A DNA stretch of 64,000 nt. It comes from Fervidobacterium sp. UBA5837 (GTDB lineage: Bacteria; Thermotogota; Thermotogae; Thermotogales; Fervidobacteriaceae). A program made the position numbers and the translations under genes. Location: NCBI GenBank assembly GCA_002432805.1, contig DJGV01000010.1, positions 191,617-255,616 of the forward strand. The letters are read 5' to 3'. Below are positions 24,998 to 35,001 of this stretch, piece after piece. The notes beneath the pieces were generated by a model. That model did no database searches. It had not been told where the DNA came from and was given only the letters and a program-made list of their open reading frames with translations. The first letter of the stretch is position 1; every line of letters starts with the position of its first letter.

Positions 24998-26054
24998 AAT
25001 GAAGAAAGATGTACTCAAAAAGGCAATTAGTAAGATCGAAAAAACATACGGAAAAGGCTCCATAATGGTCTTGGGAGAAGGCAATTTGGTCCAAGGCTTA
25101 GATGTTGTTCCAAGCGGCTCTTTGGCGATAGATATAGCCTCAGGTGTTGGCGGATACCCGAGGGGAAGGGTCATTGAGATATATGGTCCAGAATCAAGTG
25201 GTAAGACAACGATAGCGCTCCATGCAATAGCCTCTGTGCAAAGGCATAACGGCATTGCAGCATTTGTTGATGCTGAGCATGCACTCGATTTGAATTATGC
25301 AAGAAATTTGGGAATAGATCTTTCTGAACTTCTCATATCACAACCGGATTACGGTGAACAAGCACTCGACATTGTCGATGAATTAGTGAGAAGCAATGCA
25401 GTTGACCTTATCGTTGTTGACTCCGTTGCTGCACTCGTTCCAAGAGCAGAAATCGAAGGAGCAATGGGCGATTCCCAAATAGGACTTCAAGCGCGTCTCA
25501 TGTCTCAAGCACTACGCAAACTTGCTGGCAACGTCAACAAGTCTAAGACCATTGTCATATTCATCAATCAGACGCGTATGAAGATCGGCGTCATGTATGG
25601 TAATCCAGAAACAACGACTGGCGGTGTTGCATTGAAATTCTATGCAACGATGAGAATGGAAGTAAGGTCGGCTGGAAAGATAGTCGAAGGCAATGAACAT
25701 ATAGGTAACGAAGTATCGGTAAAATTTGTGAAGAACAAAGTTGCACCTCCATTCAGAACGACGACGGTGGACATAATATATGGAAAAGGAATCGTCAGAG
25801 AGAATGAGTTATTCAACATAGCTGTAAATGAAGAATTGATAGATAGAAGAGGTAGCTGGTTCACGTACGAAGACCTTTCTGGAAAAGAACACTCGCTTGG
25901 CCAAGGTAAAAATAACGCAGTGAGCTACTTGACAGAACATCCAGAAGTTTTAGAAGAGATCGAAAAAATGATTAGAGAAAAGTACCTATCGAAAAAAGTA
26001 ACTGGAGAAACTAGCGAACCTGAAGATGAGAAGAATATATCAGAGAAAGAATAA
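24987..26054 (+). CDS. recA: RecA recombinase
   Basis: 355 residues. RecA forms filaments on single-stranded DNA and drives strand exchange and SOS induction. Walker A GPESSGKT (67-74), LIVVDSVAALVPRAEIEGAMGD, the L2 loop region TRMKIGVMYGNPETTTGG and the acidic C-terminal tail (about 335-355) are all seen. GGAGG lies 10 bases before the ATG. No LexA-type palindrome was recognised upstream. The end overlaps recX by 29 bases. Confidence 0.98.
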   Translation: MPDEMKKDVLKKAISKIEKTYGKGSIMVLGEGNLVQGLDVVPSGSLAIDIASGVGGYPRGRVIEIYGPESSGKTTIALHAIASVQRHNGIAAFVDAEHALDLNYARNLGIDLSELLISQPDYGEQALDIVDELVRSNAVDLIVVDSVAALVPRAEIEGAMGDSQIGLQARLMSQALRKLAGNVNKSKTIVIFINQTRMKIGVMYGNPETTTGGVALKFYATMRMEVRSAGKIVEGNEHIGNEVSVKFVKNKVAPPFRTTTVDIIYGKGIVRENELFNIAVNEELIDRRGSWFTYEDLSGKEHSLGQGKNNAVSYLTEHPEVLEEIEKMIREKYLSKKVTGETSEPEDEKNISEKE

Positions 26055-26499
26055 TGATATTGAGAATCACAGTGGTACAGATGATAGTACCACTGAAAGC
26101 CAAAGGACTAGGCAAAGAGATCCACTGAATGATGCATTGAGGTTCATACGTTATAGAGCAAGGTCTGAGTGGGAAGTAGAAAATAAGCTCAGACAGAGAG
26201 GTTATTCACAAGAAGTAATCCAGAAAACCATGTCAACGTTGAAAGAAAAGGGATTCATAGACGACGAAAAATTTGCATATCTCTATGCATATGATAATCT
26301 CACATTGCATTACAAAGGTCCATTCAGAATAAGATATGAATTGAGACAACTACACGTCGATGAATACACCATCGAAGATGCAATAAAAAAAGTTGTTTCA
26401 GAAGTTGATGTAAGCGAGATAATCAAAAAGATAACTGAGGGCTTAGACGAGCACAAAAAACGCGAAAAATTGTACAGACAAGGATTTGGAGGTGATTAA
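26026..26499 (+). CDS. recX: RecX regulatory protein
   Basis: 157 residues. RecX binds RecA filaments and modulates their activity. After a charged, low-complexity leader (about 1-30) the family's three-helix repeats follow: DALRFIRYRARSEWEVENKLRQRGYS, then KGFIDDEKFAYLYA. ATG 26026 lies inside the recA end; its ribosome site is weak, fitting coupling to RecA synthesis. The final codons GGA GGT GAT form the ribosome site of rny. Confidence 0.9.
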   Translation: MRRIYQRKNNDIENHSGTDDSTTESQRTRQRDPLNDALRFIRYRARSEWEVENKLRQRGYSQEVIQKTMSTLKEKGFIDDEKFAYLYAYDNLTLHYKGPFRIRYELRQLHVDEYTIEDAIKKVVSEVDVSEIIKKITEGLDEHKKREKLYRQGFGGD

Positions 26500-26501
26500 C
26501 A

Positions 26502-28055
26502 ATGGAATTTTTATTATACATAGTGTTCCTCGTTGTTGGCATAGCATTAGGTTTTTACATAGGTACTAAGATAGGTACTAAAAGGGCAAAAGAAAGCATA
26601 GAAGCGAAACTTAAGGCGGCAAAGGAAGATGCAGAATCAATAATAAAAAATGCGGAAAAAGAAGCGGCAGAGACAAAGAAAAAGATGATAATCGAAGCCC
26701 GCGAAGAAGCACACCAGATACGCGAAGAGATCGAAAAGGAAAAGAAACGAAGAGAAGAAGAAATAAAACAGATGGAAGAAAGAGTATTAAAGAGAGACGA
26801 GATGTTGAGCAAGAGAGAAGAATTGATCGACAAGCGAGAAAACTATGTTGAAAACTTGAAAATAGAACTTGAAGCAAGGTCCAAGGATATAGAACAGAAA
26901 GAGAAAGAAATTCAACAGAGATTCATACAACTTGCAGGTATTACGCACGAACAAGCTAAGGAACTCGTTTTACAAGAAGCACGTGAGAAGTATGAGAACG
27001 AAGTAGCGAAGATCTTTGCACAGATAAAATCGCGTTACGAAGATGAATCCGATAAATACGCAAAGAAAGTCATAGCCGATGCAATCCAAAGATATGCACC
27101 AGAGTACGTCAACGAGGTAACTATAAGCACCGTAGCACTTCCAAACGATGACATGAAAGGTCGTCTCATCGGGCGGGAAGGAAGAAACATCAGGACATTC
27201 GAGAAGATAACGGGTGTTGACCTCATAATCGACGATACACCTGAAATGGTCACACTAAGTTCATTTAATCCACTTAGAAGAGAAATAGCACGTAGAACGA
27301 TAGAGAAACTCGTTCAAGATGGTAGAATACATCCTGCAAGAATAGAAGAGATGTATGAAAAATCAAAGGTAGAGGTAGAGAAAGAAATAAAGGAAGCAGG
27401 ACAAGAAGCCGTTATAACCGTTGGAGTTGGTGGATTGCATCCTGAGATACTTAAATTGCTTGGAAGGCTGAGATTCAGAACGAGTTACGGCCAGAACGTA
27501 CTCGCACACTCGATAGAAGTTGCCCAAATAGCTGGTCTACTTGCCTCAGAATTGGGACTAAACGTAGACAAGGCAAAGCGTGGCGGGTTACTCCACGACA
27601 TAGGTAAGGCGATAGACCACGAAGTTGAAGGCTCACATACAATCATAGGTGCAGAAGTAATCAAACGCTACGGTGAGTCAGATGAAATTATAAACATGAT
27701 AATGGCACACCATGGTGAAGAAGAACCAATCACAGCCGAAGCGGCCATAGTAGCTGCAGCGGATGCGATTTCTGCTGCAAGACCCGGTGCAAGGCGAGAA
27801 GATGTTGAAAACTACATCAAGAGACTCATGAAACTCGAAGAAATCGCAAGAAGTTATAAATACGTTGAAAATGCATATGCCATACAAGCAGGTAGAGAAA
27901 TAAGAGTCATCGTCCAGCCAGATAAGACAGACGATGCGACGATAGAAAAGATGGCACACGACATATCAGTCAGAATCGAAAATGAATTGCAGTATCCAGG
28001 AGTGCTCAAAGTTGTAGTTATAAGAGAAAAAAGATCCGTTTCATACGCAAAGTGA
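26502..28055 (+). CDS. rny: Ribonuclease Y
   Basis: 517 residues, the usual length. RNase Y is a membrane-anchored endonuclease that starts mRNA decay. Order: N-terminal membrane helix (about 2-22), a long Glu/Lys coiled coil (25-180), a KH domain with GRLIGREGRNIRTFEKITGVDLIIDDTPE (about 222-255), and an HD domain with LLHDIGKAID (about 363-372). GGAGGTGA precedes the ATG within the recX end. Confidence 0.97.
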   Translation: MEFLLYIVFLVVGIALGFYIGTKIGTKRAKESIEAKLKAAKEDAESIIKNAEKEAAETKKKMIIEAREEAHQIREEIEKEKKRREEEIKQMEERVLKRDEMLSKREELIDKRENYVENLKIELEARSKDIEQKEKEIQQRFIQLAGITHEQAKELVLQEAREKYENEVAKIFAQIKSRYEDESDKYAKKVIADAIQRYAPEYVNEVTISTVALPNDDMKGRLIGREGRNIRTFEKITGVDLIIDDTPEMVTLSSFNPLRREIARRTIEKLVQDGRIHPARIEEMYEKSKVEVEKEIKEAGQEAVITVGVGGLHPEILKLLGRLRFRTSYGQNVLAHSIEVAQIAGLLASELGLNVDKAKRGGLLHDIGKAIDHEVEGSHTIIGAEVIKRYGESDEIINMIMAHHGEEEPITAEAAIVAAADAISAARPGARREDVENYIKRLMKLEEIARSYKYVENAYAIQAGREIRVIVQPDKTDDATIEKMAHDISVRIENELQYPGVLKVVVIREKRSVSYAK

Positions 28056-28101
28056 CAAAATAAGAATCTGGAAAAGTTCCTAATCTCGGAGGCTTAGTTA
28101 T

Positions 28102-29532
28102 ATGAGTGTTTTGGCAAGTAGCTTAGCATTTGCAGTAGCAACGTTTCTATCACGAATTCTCGGACTCTTTCGAGATATGCTCATGGCGTCAAAATTCGGA
28201 ACATCTTGGCAAGCGGATGCCTATTTCGTAGCTATACTCTTCCCATTTTTCTTACGAAGGGTTTTTGGCGAGGGAGCGATGACATCCGCATTTGTTCCCT
28301 TGTACAGTGAGTCAAAAGATAAAGACGAATTCTTATCATCGGTTTTAACAGGGTTCAGTTTGATACTATTGGTGATAGTTAGTGTTGTGATGATTTACCC
28401 AGACATAGTCATATACTTATTCAGCTCTGGTGCGTCAGTTCAAGAGAGACAGCTAATAAGAAAACTTGCAAGGATTACAGCACCATCGATATTGTTCATA
28501 TTTTGGTGGTCCATTTCATACTCAATAGAAAACACGAGAGGGAAGTTCTTTTACCCAGCATTAACACCTATCATACCAAACATAGTACTCATAATTGCGA
28601 TGTTGATACCAGGTGTTGGAATATATGCACCGACTTGGGGATTTTTGATAGGTGAGGCTGCAGCGTTTTTATCTCTCGCATATCCGCTGAAGAGACATAG
28701 ACTGAAGATATCGTTCAAGTATTTACGAGAGTTCTTGAATTACTTTTGGCCCAGCTTTTTGGCTATGTCCGTTTCGCAAATAAACAGTATAGTTGACACA
28801 AACGTTGTTTCATACTACAGTGGTGGCCAAGGTGGTGGGATTTCCTATTTGCAGTATGCATCGAGATTTTATATGCTACCATACGGCCTTTTTGGTGTAG
28901 CCGTTGCAACTGTGATACTCTCAACGATAAGTAACGATAGGCAGAATTACCACAGTCATCTGAAAGATGGGATAACATCTACACTCTTTTTCACATTGCC
29001 CGCAACTATTGGACTCATAGTGCTCTCGGTCCCTATCATTAGGTTGTTCTATCAATACGGTCAATTCACTGTCAAAGATACTGAAATGACCGCTAAAGTG
29101 CTCAGTGCATACGTAATCGGTTTACCATTCTATGGCGTTTACTCGACTATGACCCGCGCACACCATGCGCTGAAAGATATGAAAACACCATTAAAGGCAA
29201 CGATCATAGTGGCTGTGGTGAATGTGATACTTGACCTATTGGTTGGATTGAAATACGGACCTGTCGGTGTTGCAATCGCGACAAGTTTTGCAGGAATATT
29301 CGGTTTTTTGTATCTTTGGCTTAAAGAAAAGAACAGAAATTTGTTTGAGAAAGATATTTTGTACATATTCATTTCATCAGTTGCCATGGGGATTTCTACA
29401 TACTTTTTCTCATCGATATCGGGCCATAGGATTTGGGCAATCGTCTCAACAGGATTTGGTGCGGCTGTTTACTTGTTATTCTCGGCAATTTTCTTTAAAG
29501 ACAGGCTCAAGACGTTTTTGAAGAGACGATAG
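28102..29532 (+). CDS. murJ: Lipid II flippase MurJ
   Basis: 476 residues with about 12-14 membrane helices of the MviN/MurJ fold. It flips the peptidoglycan precursor lipid II across the inner membrane. Signatures: SRILGLFRDMLMASKFG near the N-terminus, FFLRRVFGEGAMTSAFVPLY, and an ASRFYMLPYGLFGVAVAT block containing conserved arginine. GGAGG precedes the ATG by about 9 bases. It lies in the same rightward run as the dacB-like gene, another cell-wall function. Confidence 0.95.
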   Translation: MSVLASSLAFAVATFLSRILGLFRDMLMASKFGTSWQADAYFVAILFPFFLRRVFGEGAMTSAFVPLYSESKDKDEFLSSVLTGFSLILLVIVSVVMIYPDIVIYLFSSGASVQERQLIRKLARITAPSILFIFWWSISYSIENTRGKFFYPALTPIIPNIVLIIAMLIPGVGIYAPTWGFLIGEAAAFLSLAYPLKRHRLKISFKYLREFLNYFWPSFLAMSVSQINSIVDTNVVSYYSGGQGGGISYLQYASRFYMLPYGLFGVAVATVILSTISNDRQNYHSHLKDGITSTLFFTLPATIGLIVLSVPIIRLFYQYGQFTVKDTEMTAKVLSAYVIGLPFYGVYSTMTRAHHALKDMKTPLKATIIVAVVNVILDLLVGLKYGPVGVAIATSFAGIFGFLYLWLKEKNRNLFEKDILYIFISSVAMGISTYFFSSISGHRIWAIVSTGFGAAVYLLFSAIFFKDRLKTFLKRR

Positions 29533-29565
29533 TAAAATAATAATATTATTAAAGGAGAGCACACG

Positions 29566-30279
29566 ATGATAGGAGAAGAGATAGAAGTACTGTACGAAGT
29601 AGATAGCACGAACGAGTTTTTCAAGAAGAATTACAAATCATTCCATGATGGTGCTATCGTAGTTGCAATCAAACAGACTGCAGGCAAAGGGAGATTGGGT
29701 AGAAGCTGGTATTCACCGGAAGGTGGATTGTGGTACTCAGTTCTATTCAAGCCGAAAATTCATGTAAATCTCCATGCCTATACCAAGATTTTCTCGATAG
29801 CGATAATTGAAGTACTGAGCAAACTGAGAATTAAGGCGTACATAAAATGGCCAAATGATATATATTACAATGGCAAAAAACTCTGTGGCATTTTGGCTGA
29901 AAGTATCTCTGTAAATGATAGAGTCGTTGCAATAGTCATAGGAATAGGCATGAACGTAAACAACGACATACCGGAAGACTTAAAAGGTACTGCCATAGCA
30001 CTCAAAGACATTTTGAGGAAAAATATAAAAATAACCTACTTATTAGACGAAATAAACAAACATGCTTGGAATATCCTAATAAGTTATAGAAATGAGACAG
30101 AGAATGTAACAAAGCTTTGGAAAAAACACCTCGTTCCCAAAGAGGGGGATAAGATAAAGATCAACAACGAAGGAGAAATCGTTGAAGGAAGTGTGCTGAA
30201 AATTTCAGATGAAATGCTTTACGTAGACATAGGAGGGAAAGTAATAGGTGTCCAAAGCATACACAAGGTCGTTGATTAA
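29566..30279 (+). CDS. birA: Biotin-[acetyl-CoA carboxylase] ligase, without DNA-binding domain
   Basis: 237 residues. It activates biotin to biotinyl-AMP and attaches it to carrier proteins. Seen: VDSTNEFFKKN, the KQTAGKGRLGRSWYSPEGGLWYS biotin-loop region, IKWPNDIYYNGKKLCGIL and GIGMNVN. It begins directly with the catalytic domain and lacks the winged-helix repressor domain of E. coli BirA, so it is a monofunctional ligase. A small SH3-like domain ends it. The biotinylated partner of the oadB/oadG pair could be a client, which is inference. Confidence 0.92.
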   Translation: MIGEEIEVLYEVDSTNEFFKKNYKSFHDGAIVVAIKQTAGKGRLGRSWYSPEGGLWYSVLFKPKIHVNLHAYTKIFSIAIIEVLSKLRIKAYIKWPNDIYYNGKKLCGILAESISVNDRVVAIVIGIGMNVNNDIPEDLKGTAIALKDILRKNIKITYLLDEINKHAWNILISYRNETENVTKLWKKHLVPKEGDKIKINNEGEIVEGSVLKISDEMLYVDIGGKVIGVQSIHKVVD

Positions 30280-31444
30280 ATACATTGCCACAATTTTCAT
30301 TCTCGTACCTTTGCTGCTCTTTTCTGAGGGGGTCTATTCTGTTATCACATCCAAAATACCACAAAGCGCGTACGTTGGCGCATATTTTGTAGACGTAGAT
30401 AGTGGAAAAGTAATTGTACAATATAACGAGAACAATCTTTTCGTACCAGCATCACTAACGAAGATTATGTCTACACTTGTTGCGTGGGAAGTACTTGGCC
30501 CTGAATTTACCTATACAACAACCATCTACGTACCGAGAGGCAATATATCTCCCACTCTGAAAGGTAACGTTGTGATAAAGGGTAACGGAGATCCATCGAT
30601 GAGTGTTGATATGCTTAAAGAAAATCTCAAAAGGTTAGCGCTCGATGGTGTCAAGGAGATAGATGGAAACATAGTCATAGACAATTCATTCTTTTCAAAC
30701 GAAAGATGGGGGATTGGATGGGAGTGGGACTACAAAAACCCCAGTATTGATGCACTCATTCTCAAAGAGAACACAAATACATTCTCTCCATACGATGCGA
30801 ATGCAGTAGCCATGAACTTCGGCAATAATTTTAAGAAGGTACTCAGTGACTATGGTATAAGGGTAACTGGAAATGTTGTCGTCGGTAAAGTCTCTTCAAG
30901 TTACAGAGAATACATCGTTATGAAATCCGTGCCATTGAAAAATCTCATAAGCGTTGCAAACAAGTACAGCAGCAATTCATACGCAGAGCAGATTTTACGA
31001 ACAGTTGGACTCAGAGTCTATGGATTTGGTAACATCTACAACTCGCAGAAAGTATTGAACGATTTTGTAAAAAGGTTATTCGGTGAGTACTATCCATTCA
31101 AACTAAACGATGCTTGTGGCCTATCTACGTACAATCTATTAACACCTTACATGCTGGCCCAAACACTTGTGTATGCATACAAAAACCACAATGGTTTTAA
31201 CGGATTTATCTCCACACTTGCGACTTCCGGTAAAGAAGGTACGATGGAGGGAAGACTGAAAGACATAACCGCGTACGCAAAGACCGGTACTTTGCAGAAA
31301 GTTTCAAACATAGCTGGAATAATGATAACAAAGACAGGTAAAAGAGTTGCGTTTTGCATAATGGTCAACAATTTCATAACGCCAACTTATATAGTTACCG
31401 CATATCATGACGAAATAATTAGATACGTCTGGAATAACTATTGA
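30248..31444 (+). CDS. D-alanyl-D-alanine carboxypeptidase/endopeptidase, PBP4 (DacB) family
   Basis: 398 residues with an N-terminal signal sequence (YIATIFILVPLLLFSEGVYS). It cleaves terminal D-Ala or peptide cross-links in peptidoglycan outside the inner membrane. Active-site motifs: SxxK as PASLTKIMST (about residue 77), SxN as SSNSYAEQ and KTG as AKTGTLQKV. A domain insertion between SxxK and SxN marks the S13/PBP4 type. GTG 30248 has AGGAGGG upstream and overlaps the biotin ligase gene by 32 bases. Three copies of an 8-base repeat start at its stop codon. Confidence 0.92.
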   Translation: MSKAYTRSLIKYIATIFILVPLLLFSEGVYSVITSKIPQSAYVGAYFVDVDSGKVIVQYNENNLFVPASLTKIMSTLVAWEVLGPEFTYTTTIYVPRGNISPTLKGNVVIKGNGDPSMSVDMLKENLKRLALDGVKEIDGNIVIDNSFFSNERWGIGWEWDYKNPSIDALILKENTNTFSPYDANAVAMNFGNNFKKVLSDYGIRVTGNVVVGKVSSSYREYIVMKSVPLKNLISVANKYSSNSYAEQILRTVGLRVYGFGNIYNSQKVLNDFVKRLFGEYYPFKLNDACGLSTYNLLTPYMLAQTLVYAYKNHNGFNGFISTLATSGKEGTMEGRLKDITAYAKTGTLQKVSNIAGIMITKTGKRVAFCIMVNNFITPTYIVTAYHDEIIRYVWNNY

Positions 31445-31468
31445 TAAATTGATAAATTGATAAATTGA
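31441..31468. repeat. Short tandem repeat, TTGATAAA x3 plus part
   Basis: Three perfect copies of the 8-mer TTGATAAA followed by a partial TTGA, beginning in the last codons of the dacB-like gene. The stop codon TGA is part of the first copy. The repeats separate the convergent dacB-like and DUF523 genes. Confidence 0.85.
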
Positions 31469-31486
31469 CAGAAACTACATATCTTC

Positions 31487-32425
31487 TTACATATCTTCGA
31501 TAGGTTCCAATTCACCAGGATACGGCTCAAAGAAAACTTGATCCTTTATATATGCCACTTTGTGACTTATTGCCCACGATTTGAGAACAGCGTTCATTAC
31601 CTGAAGTGTTACCAAACCATTCTTATAACCATCCAAGAGATCCATGAAATAAGCCTTCTCCCCACTTGTCAAGAGGTCTTTGAAAAAGCCGTATATGTGC
31701 AGTAAGGTATTGATTACACTCGTCTTTTTCATAGGTGTCTTAAGCGCCTTCATGAGTAATCTCATGTAATCATGCTTCATTTCTTGAGTAAAACCTTTCT
31801 GTGCCGCAAGTTTTCCCATCTCGCGCATGGTTCTTTCATTTTTTGCGAGGATGAAAAACTTGTACCGTCGTTGAAACTCGATCAACTCACTTTTCGATAC
31901 AACATTTCTAAATCTCGCAATTGCAAAGATAGAAGACAAGAAATCAAATCTGATACGACTATCGTTCAACCTCATCTCACTTTCGATAGGCAAATCCGGA
32001 AAACTCTCCACCATTTCTCTTGCGAAGAAACCGTAAGTCTTAGATACAACTTTACCATTTGAACCGTACAATCTCGCATCGCGTAGCCCACAAGATGGTG
32101 ATTTTGCCTTCAATATCATTCCATCAATCTCATCTTGCGATAGTGACTTTGCAAAATCTTTTGAGAAAGTGACCATCTTCTCCGTCAAATCGATTTTGGA
32201 AGTTTTGTTCATCAATTTGAGTTCATTGCCCATAGAAAATACATCTATTGGCTCTCGCGGTACACCAAGACCAATCTCCAACTCTGGACAGACACGCACC
32301 ACATCGCAGCACTTGCTAAGCCGCTTTACCAAATCGTTCGATATCGTATTGCCATCGTACCTTGTATATTCAAAAAAGCAGCGACTAAGGAGCAATCTTG
32401 GCCTTGCTTCATACCAGTCACCCAT
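31487..32425 (-). CDS. DUF523 and DUF1722 fusion protein
   Basis: About 312 residues. The N-terminal DUF523 part (about 5-150) shows RPRLLLSRCFF, VRVCPELEIGLGVPREP and KAKSPSCGL, conserved cysteines likely to bind a metal or Fe-S cluster. The C-terminal DUF1722 part (about 185-300, FQRRYKFFILAKNE, HDYMRLLMKAL) resembles E. coli YbgA. Function is not established; a link to DNA photolyase or stress loci has been noted for relatives. ATG 32425 has GAGGAG 13 bases upstream; ATG 32473 lacks a ribosome site. Confidence 0.85.
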   Translation of the reverse strand: MGDWYEARPRLLLSRCFFEYTRYDGNTISNDLVKRLSKCCDVVRVCPELEIGLGVPREPIDVFSMGNELKLMNKTSKIDLTEKMVTFSKDFAKSLSQDEIDGMILKAKSPSCGLRDARLYGSNGKVVSKTYGFFAREMVESFPDLPIESEMRLNDSRIRFDFLSSIFAIARFRNVVSKSELIEFQRRYKFFILAKNERTMREMGKLAAQKGFTQEMKHDYMRLLMKALKTPMKKTSVINTLLHIYGFFKDLLTSGEKAYFMDLLDGYKNGLVTLQVMNAVLKSWAISHKVAYIKDQVFFEPYPGELEPIEDM

Positions 32426-32516
32426 CGTTTTCTCACATCTCCTCTTACGTATTGTCAATATTTCATTTCTCATTATTTCATTATCTCGTTTTGCTGCATC
32501 AAGTATACCAAAAATT

Positions 32517-32525
32517 TGATATAAT
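32517..32525 (+). promoter_or_regulatory. Extended -10 promoter for the winged-helix gene
   Basis: TGATATAAT, identical to the elements at 18347, 21469, 57113 and 59495, lies 102 bases before the gene at 32627. No good -35 is visible. Confidence 0.5.
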
Positions 32526-32626
32526 TAATATTAACATGAACATTATTAAACATATGCATCAACAATGCAGACTTTAAACATCAAAGTTGTATAACCTATC
32601 TGCAATCACTTGCGAGGAGGGATAAC

Positions 32627-32809
32627 ATGGAGAAAAAGGAACTGGTGTTAAAGGCATTGCTGGAATCAAATGAACCACTTAGACCAGGTGATGTCGTTGA
32701 AAAAACCGGTCTTTCAAAAGAAGATGTTGACAAAGCTATTAAAAAACTAAAAGATGAGGGAAAGATAGAATCTCCGAAAAGATGCTATTATCAAGCGAAA
32801 AGAGTTTAA
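32627..32809 (+). CDS. Small winged-helix DNA-binding protein
   Basis: 60 residues that are a single winged helix-turn-helix: EKKELVLKALLESNEPLRPGDVVEKTGLSKEDVDKAIKK carries the three helices and KLKDEGKIESP the wing. Proteins of this size and shape are thermophile-typical regulators, but no target is known. GAGGAGGG lies 6 bases before the ATG. It is followed at once by the metallophosphatase/PQQ gene and may be cotranscribed with it. Confidence 0.8.
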   Translation: MEKKELVLKALLESNEPLRPGDVVEKTGLSKEDVDKAIKKLKDEGKIESPKRCYYQAKRV

Positions 32810-32850
32810 CAATTGGAAACTCAAAGCTGAAGAGCAAGGATGGAAAAATA

Positions 32851-34959
32851 TTGAACATGTGCAGAGTTAAGAATCGTATTTTTACCGTTTTATTTTTTGT
32901 ACTTGCCATTTTGATAGCTACGTGCTCCAATGCGGCAGAATTGCCATTTAGTAACCATAATGGATATGTGGTGGTGATATCGGATTTGCACCACCCGTTT
33001 TTTTCAAAGAATATCGAAGCAATATTCAAAGAAATTGCCTCGATAAAACCTGCCCATGTCTTCATGCTTGGAGACTTGACTGAACTTGGAAAAGACAGCG
33101 AGTTTGAAAGTCTAAAGAAATCACTTACAACACTAAATGATAGCGCAATAAAATACAATATGCTCCTTGGCAATCACGACACAAGATGGTCGAGCAAAAT
33201 TAGAAAAACTAAAGAACTTGGCAAGACCCTGTATGAGAATTATCGTGTAGACATCCAAGATATCGCATTCATCGGTATAGACACGTCTATGTACTTTGAA
33301 CAATTCGGCCACATCGGAGAGGAACAAATGAACTGGATTAAAGAACAGATGGAACTTTCCAAGAGAGATGGAAAGATTGCCATATTGATGTCTCATCACC
33401 CATTAATTCCAGCATCAAGCAATGTTGATGACAGTTGGAAACTCTTGAATCTGCTCGATGCATACAACGTACCGGTTGCATTGGCCGGACATGTACACAA
33501 GTATTCCGATGGCAAATTGCACAACGGTACATTCTTCCAAACGGTAGGCGGTGCAAGAGATGGATGGATGACGGTTGTTAGCTGGGATACGAAGTACATC
33601 TACATGTGGAAATACAACTCAACAGATCATTATAGCGGATACAGCCTCATCGCAAAAGTGGCGAGAGAATACAATGAAAGATTTGATCAAAAAATCTCGT
33701 TCAACTCTTCCAATCAAGGTACCATCACGCAAGTTACAATCGAGACAAAAAATATAAAAGAATTGAACGTATACGTAGGTCAAAAACTTGCGAGGCAATA
33801 CACAAAATTGAACCAATCTGGTCAAACAAATCAGTTTACAATCGAGACAACAGACTACCAATTGTCGCCACAATTCATCAAAATAGTGGGAAATGGGGTG
33901 TATGGTACATCCGAAAAATACCTATCAGTTGAAATCAAAGCCGCACAAAAAGCAGCGAATAAGGCAAGTAAAGAAGGTAACATACATTCCATTTGGACAT
34001 ACAAAATGGCAAACAGCATCTTCTCTCAACCCACTACGTACAAAAATGACTTCATCATTGCAGATTATTCAGGCAACATCGTTAGATTAACGCAGGAAGG
34101 CAAAGAGTTGTGGAGACAAAAGGGTGAAAACAGTGGTCCAATCGTCTCGAATGTGGCAATCTACGGTGACAATATACTAGTTGGAGATATCTATGGTAAC
34201 TTAACAATACTTGATATTTCAACCGGAAAGCAGATTAATTCTTTGAAACTCTCCGGCCCGATATTTTCCATCACAACTGGGAGCAAAACAGCAGCAATAG
34301 GTGTAGGAAATTATCAGTACATCGTAGATTTGAAAAAACTCAGTATAGTCAATAGTCATGATCTTGGCGGTGTAATACAGACATGTGCAAAGTATTTTGA
34401 TGGTAATTACTTCCAGACATCTTGGGGAGGATTATTGTCCATAATCGGTGAAGATGGAAAGATGTATGCAAAATACAACATTGGACAAACTTACTATACA
34501 AGTGGTGCATGTACTCCAGAAATTTTTGGCTCGCTCGTTATACTGACCAACTCTGCAAGCAAATTACAGGCCTTGGATATCAATGATGGTACTATTAAGT
34601 GGAATATTGATGGTCCAAAAGTAGGATATTCTTCTATTACAAAATATGGGAACTATGGTCTTGCATCTACAATAGATGGGCTCGTGTACAAATTCGAATT
34701 GAACAGTGGTAAAGTCGTGTGGAATATAAAAACCCAATCGACGATTTACGATTCGTCGCCTCAAATATTTAGTAATCGCTATGCAATATTAGGTACAACG
34801 AATGGCGAGTTAATCATCGTCGATGCCGAGAACGGTAAGATGCTCCAAAAGACGTTCCTACACCCATCGTACATACTAACAAAGCTAATAGCACAAGATG
34901 GCAAAATCTTCGTGGCATTCACAGATGGAACGGTAAAACTCGTGGAAATTAATCTATAG
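32851..34959 (+). CDS. Exported metallophosphoesterase fused to PQQ-type beta-propeller repeats
   Basis: About 702 residues. A signal peptide (IFTVLFFVLAILIATCSNA) is followed by a calcineurin-like phosphoesterase domain (about 30-290) with ISDLHHP, MLGDLTE, LGNHDTR, MSHHPLIP and AGHVHKY, the complete dinuclear metal set. A linker beta domain follows, then about six to seven propeller strands from about residue 390 (repeated DGTIKW, NGELIIVDAENGK-like units). It probably acts outside the inner membrane on a phosphoester, substrate unknown. TTG 32851 has AAGGATGG at 7 bases; ATG 32857 is nearly as likely; ATG 32782 would overlap the upstream gene. Confidence 0.85.
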   Translation: MNMCRVKNRIFTVLFFVLAILIATCSNAAELPFSNHNGYVVVISDLHHPFFSKNIEAIFKEIASIKPAHVFMLGDLTELGKDSEFESLKKSLTTLNDSAIKYNMLLGNHDTRWSSKIRKTKELGKTLYENYRVDIQDIAFIGIDTSMYFEQFGHIGEEQMNWIKEQMELSKRDGKIAILMSHHPLIPASSNVDDSWKLLNLLDAYNVPVALAGHVHKYSDGKLHNGTFFQTVGGARDGWMTVVSWDTKYIYMWKYNSTDHYSGYSLIAKVAREYNERFDQKISFNSSNQGTITQVTIETKNIKELNVYVGQKLARQYTKLNQSGQTNQFTIETTDYQLSPQFIKIVGNGVYGTSEKYLSVEIKAAQKAANKASKEGNIHSIWTYKMANSIFSQPTTYKNDFIIADYSGNIVRLTQEGKELWRQKGENSGPIVSNVAIYGDNILVGDIYGNLTILDISTGKQINSLKLSGPIFSITTGSKTAAIGVGNYQYIVDLKKLSIVNSHDLGGVIQTCAKYFDGNYFQTSWGGLLSIIGEDGKMYAKYNIGQTYYTSGACTPEIFGSLVILTNSASKLQALDINDGTIKWNIDGPKVGYSSITKYGNYGLASTIDGLVYKFELNSGKVVWNIKTQSTIYDSSPQIFSNRYAILGTTNGELIIVDAENGKMLQKTFLHPSYILTKLIAQDGKIFVAFTDGTVKLVEINL

Positions 34960-35001
34960 ACACTATAGACACACGATGACATCGTGAAACCAATGAAATA
35001 A

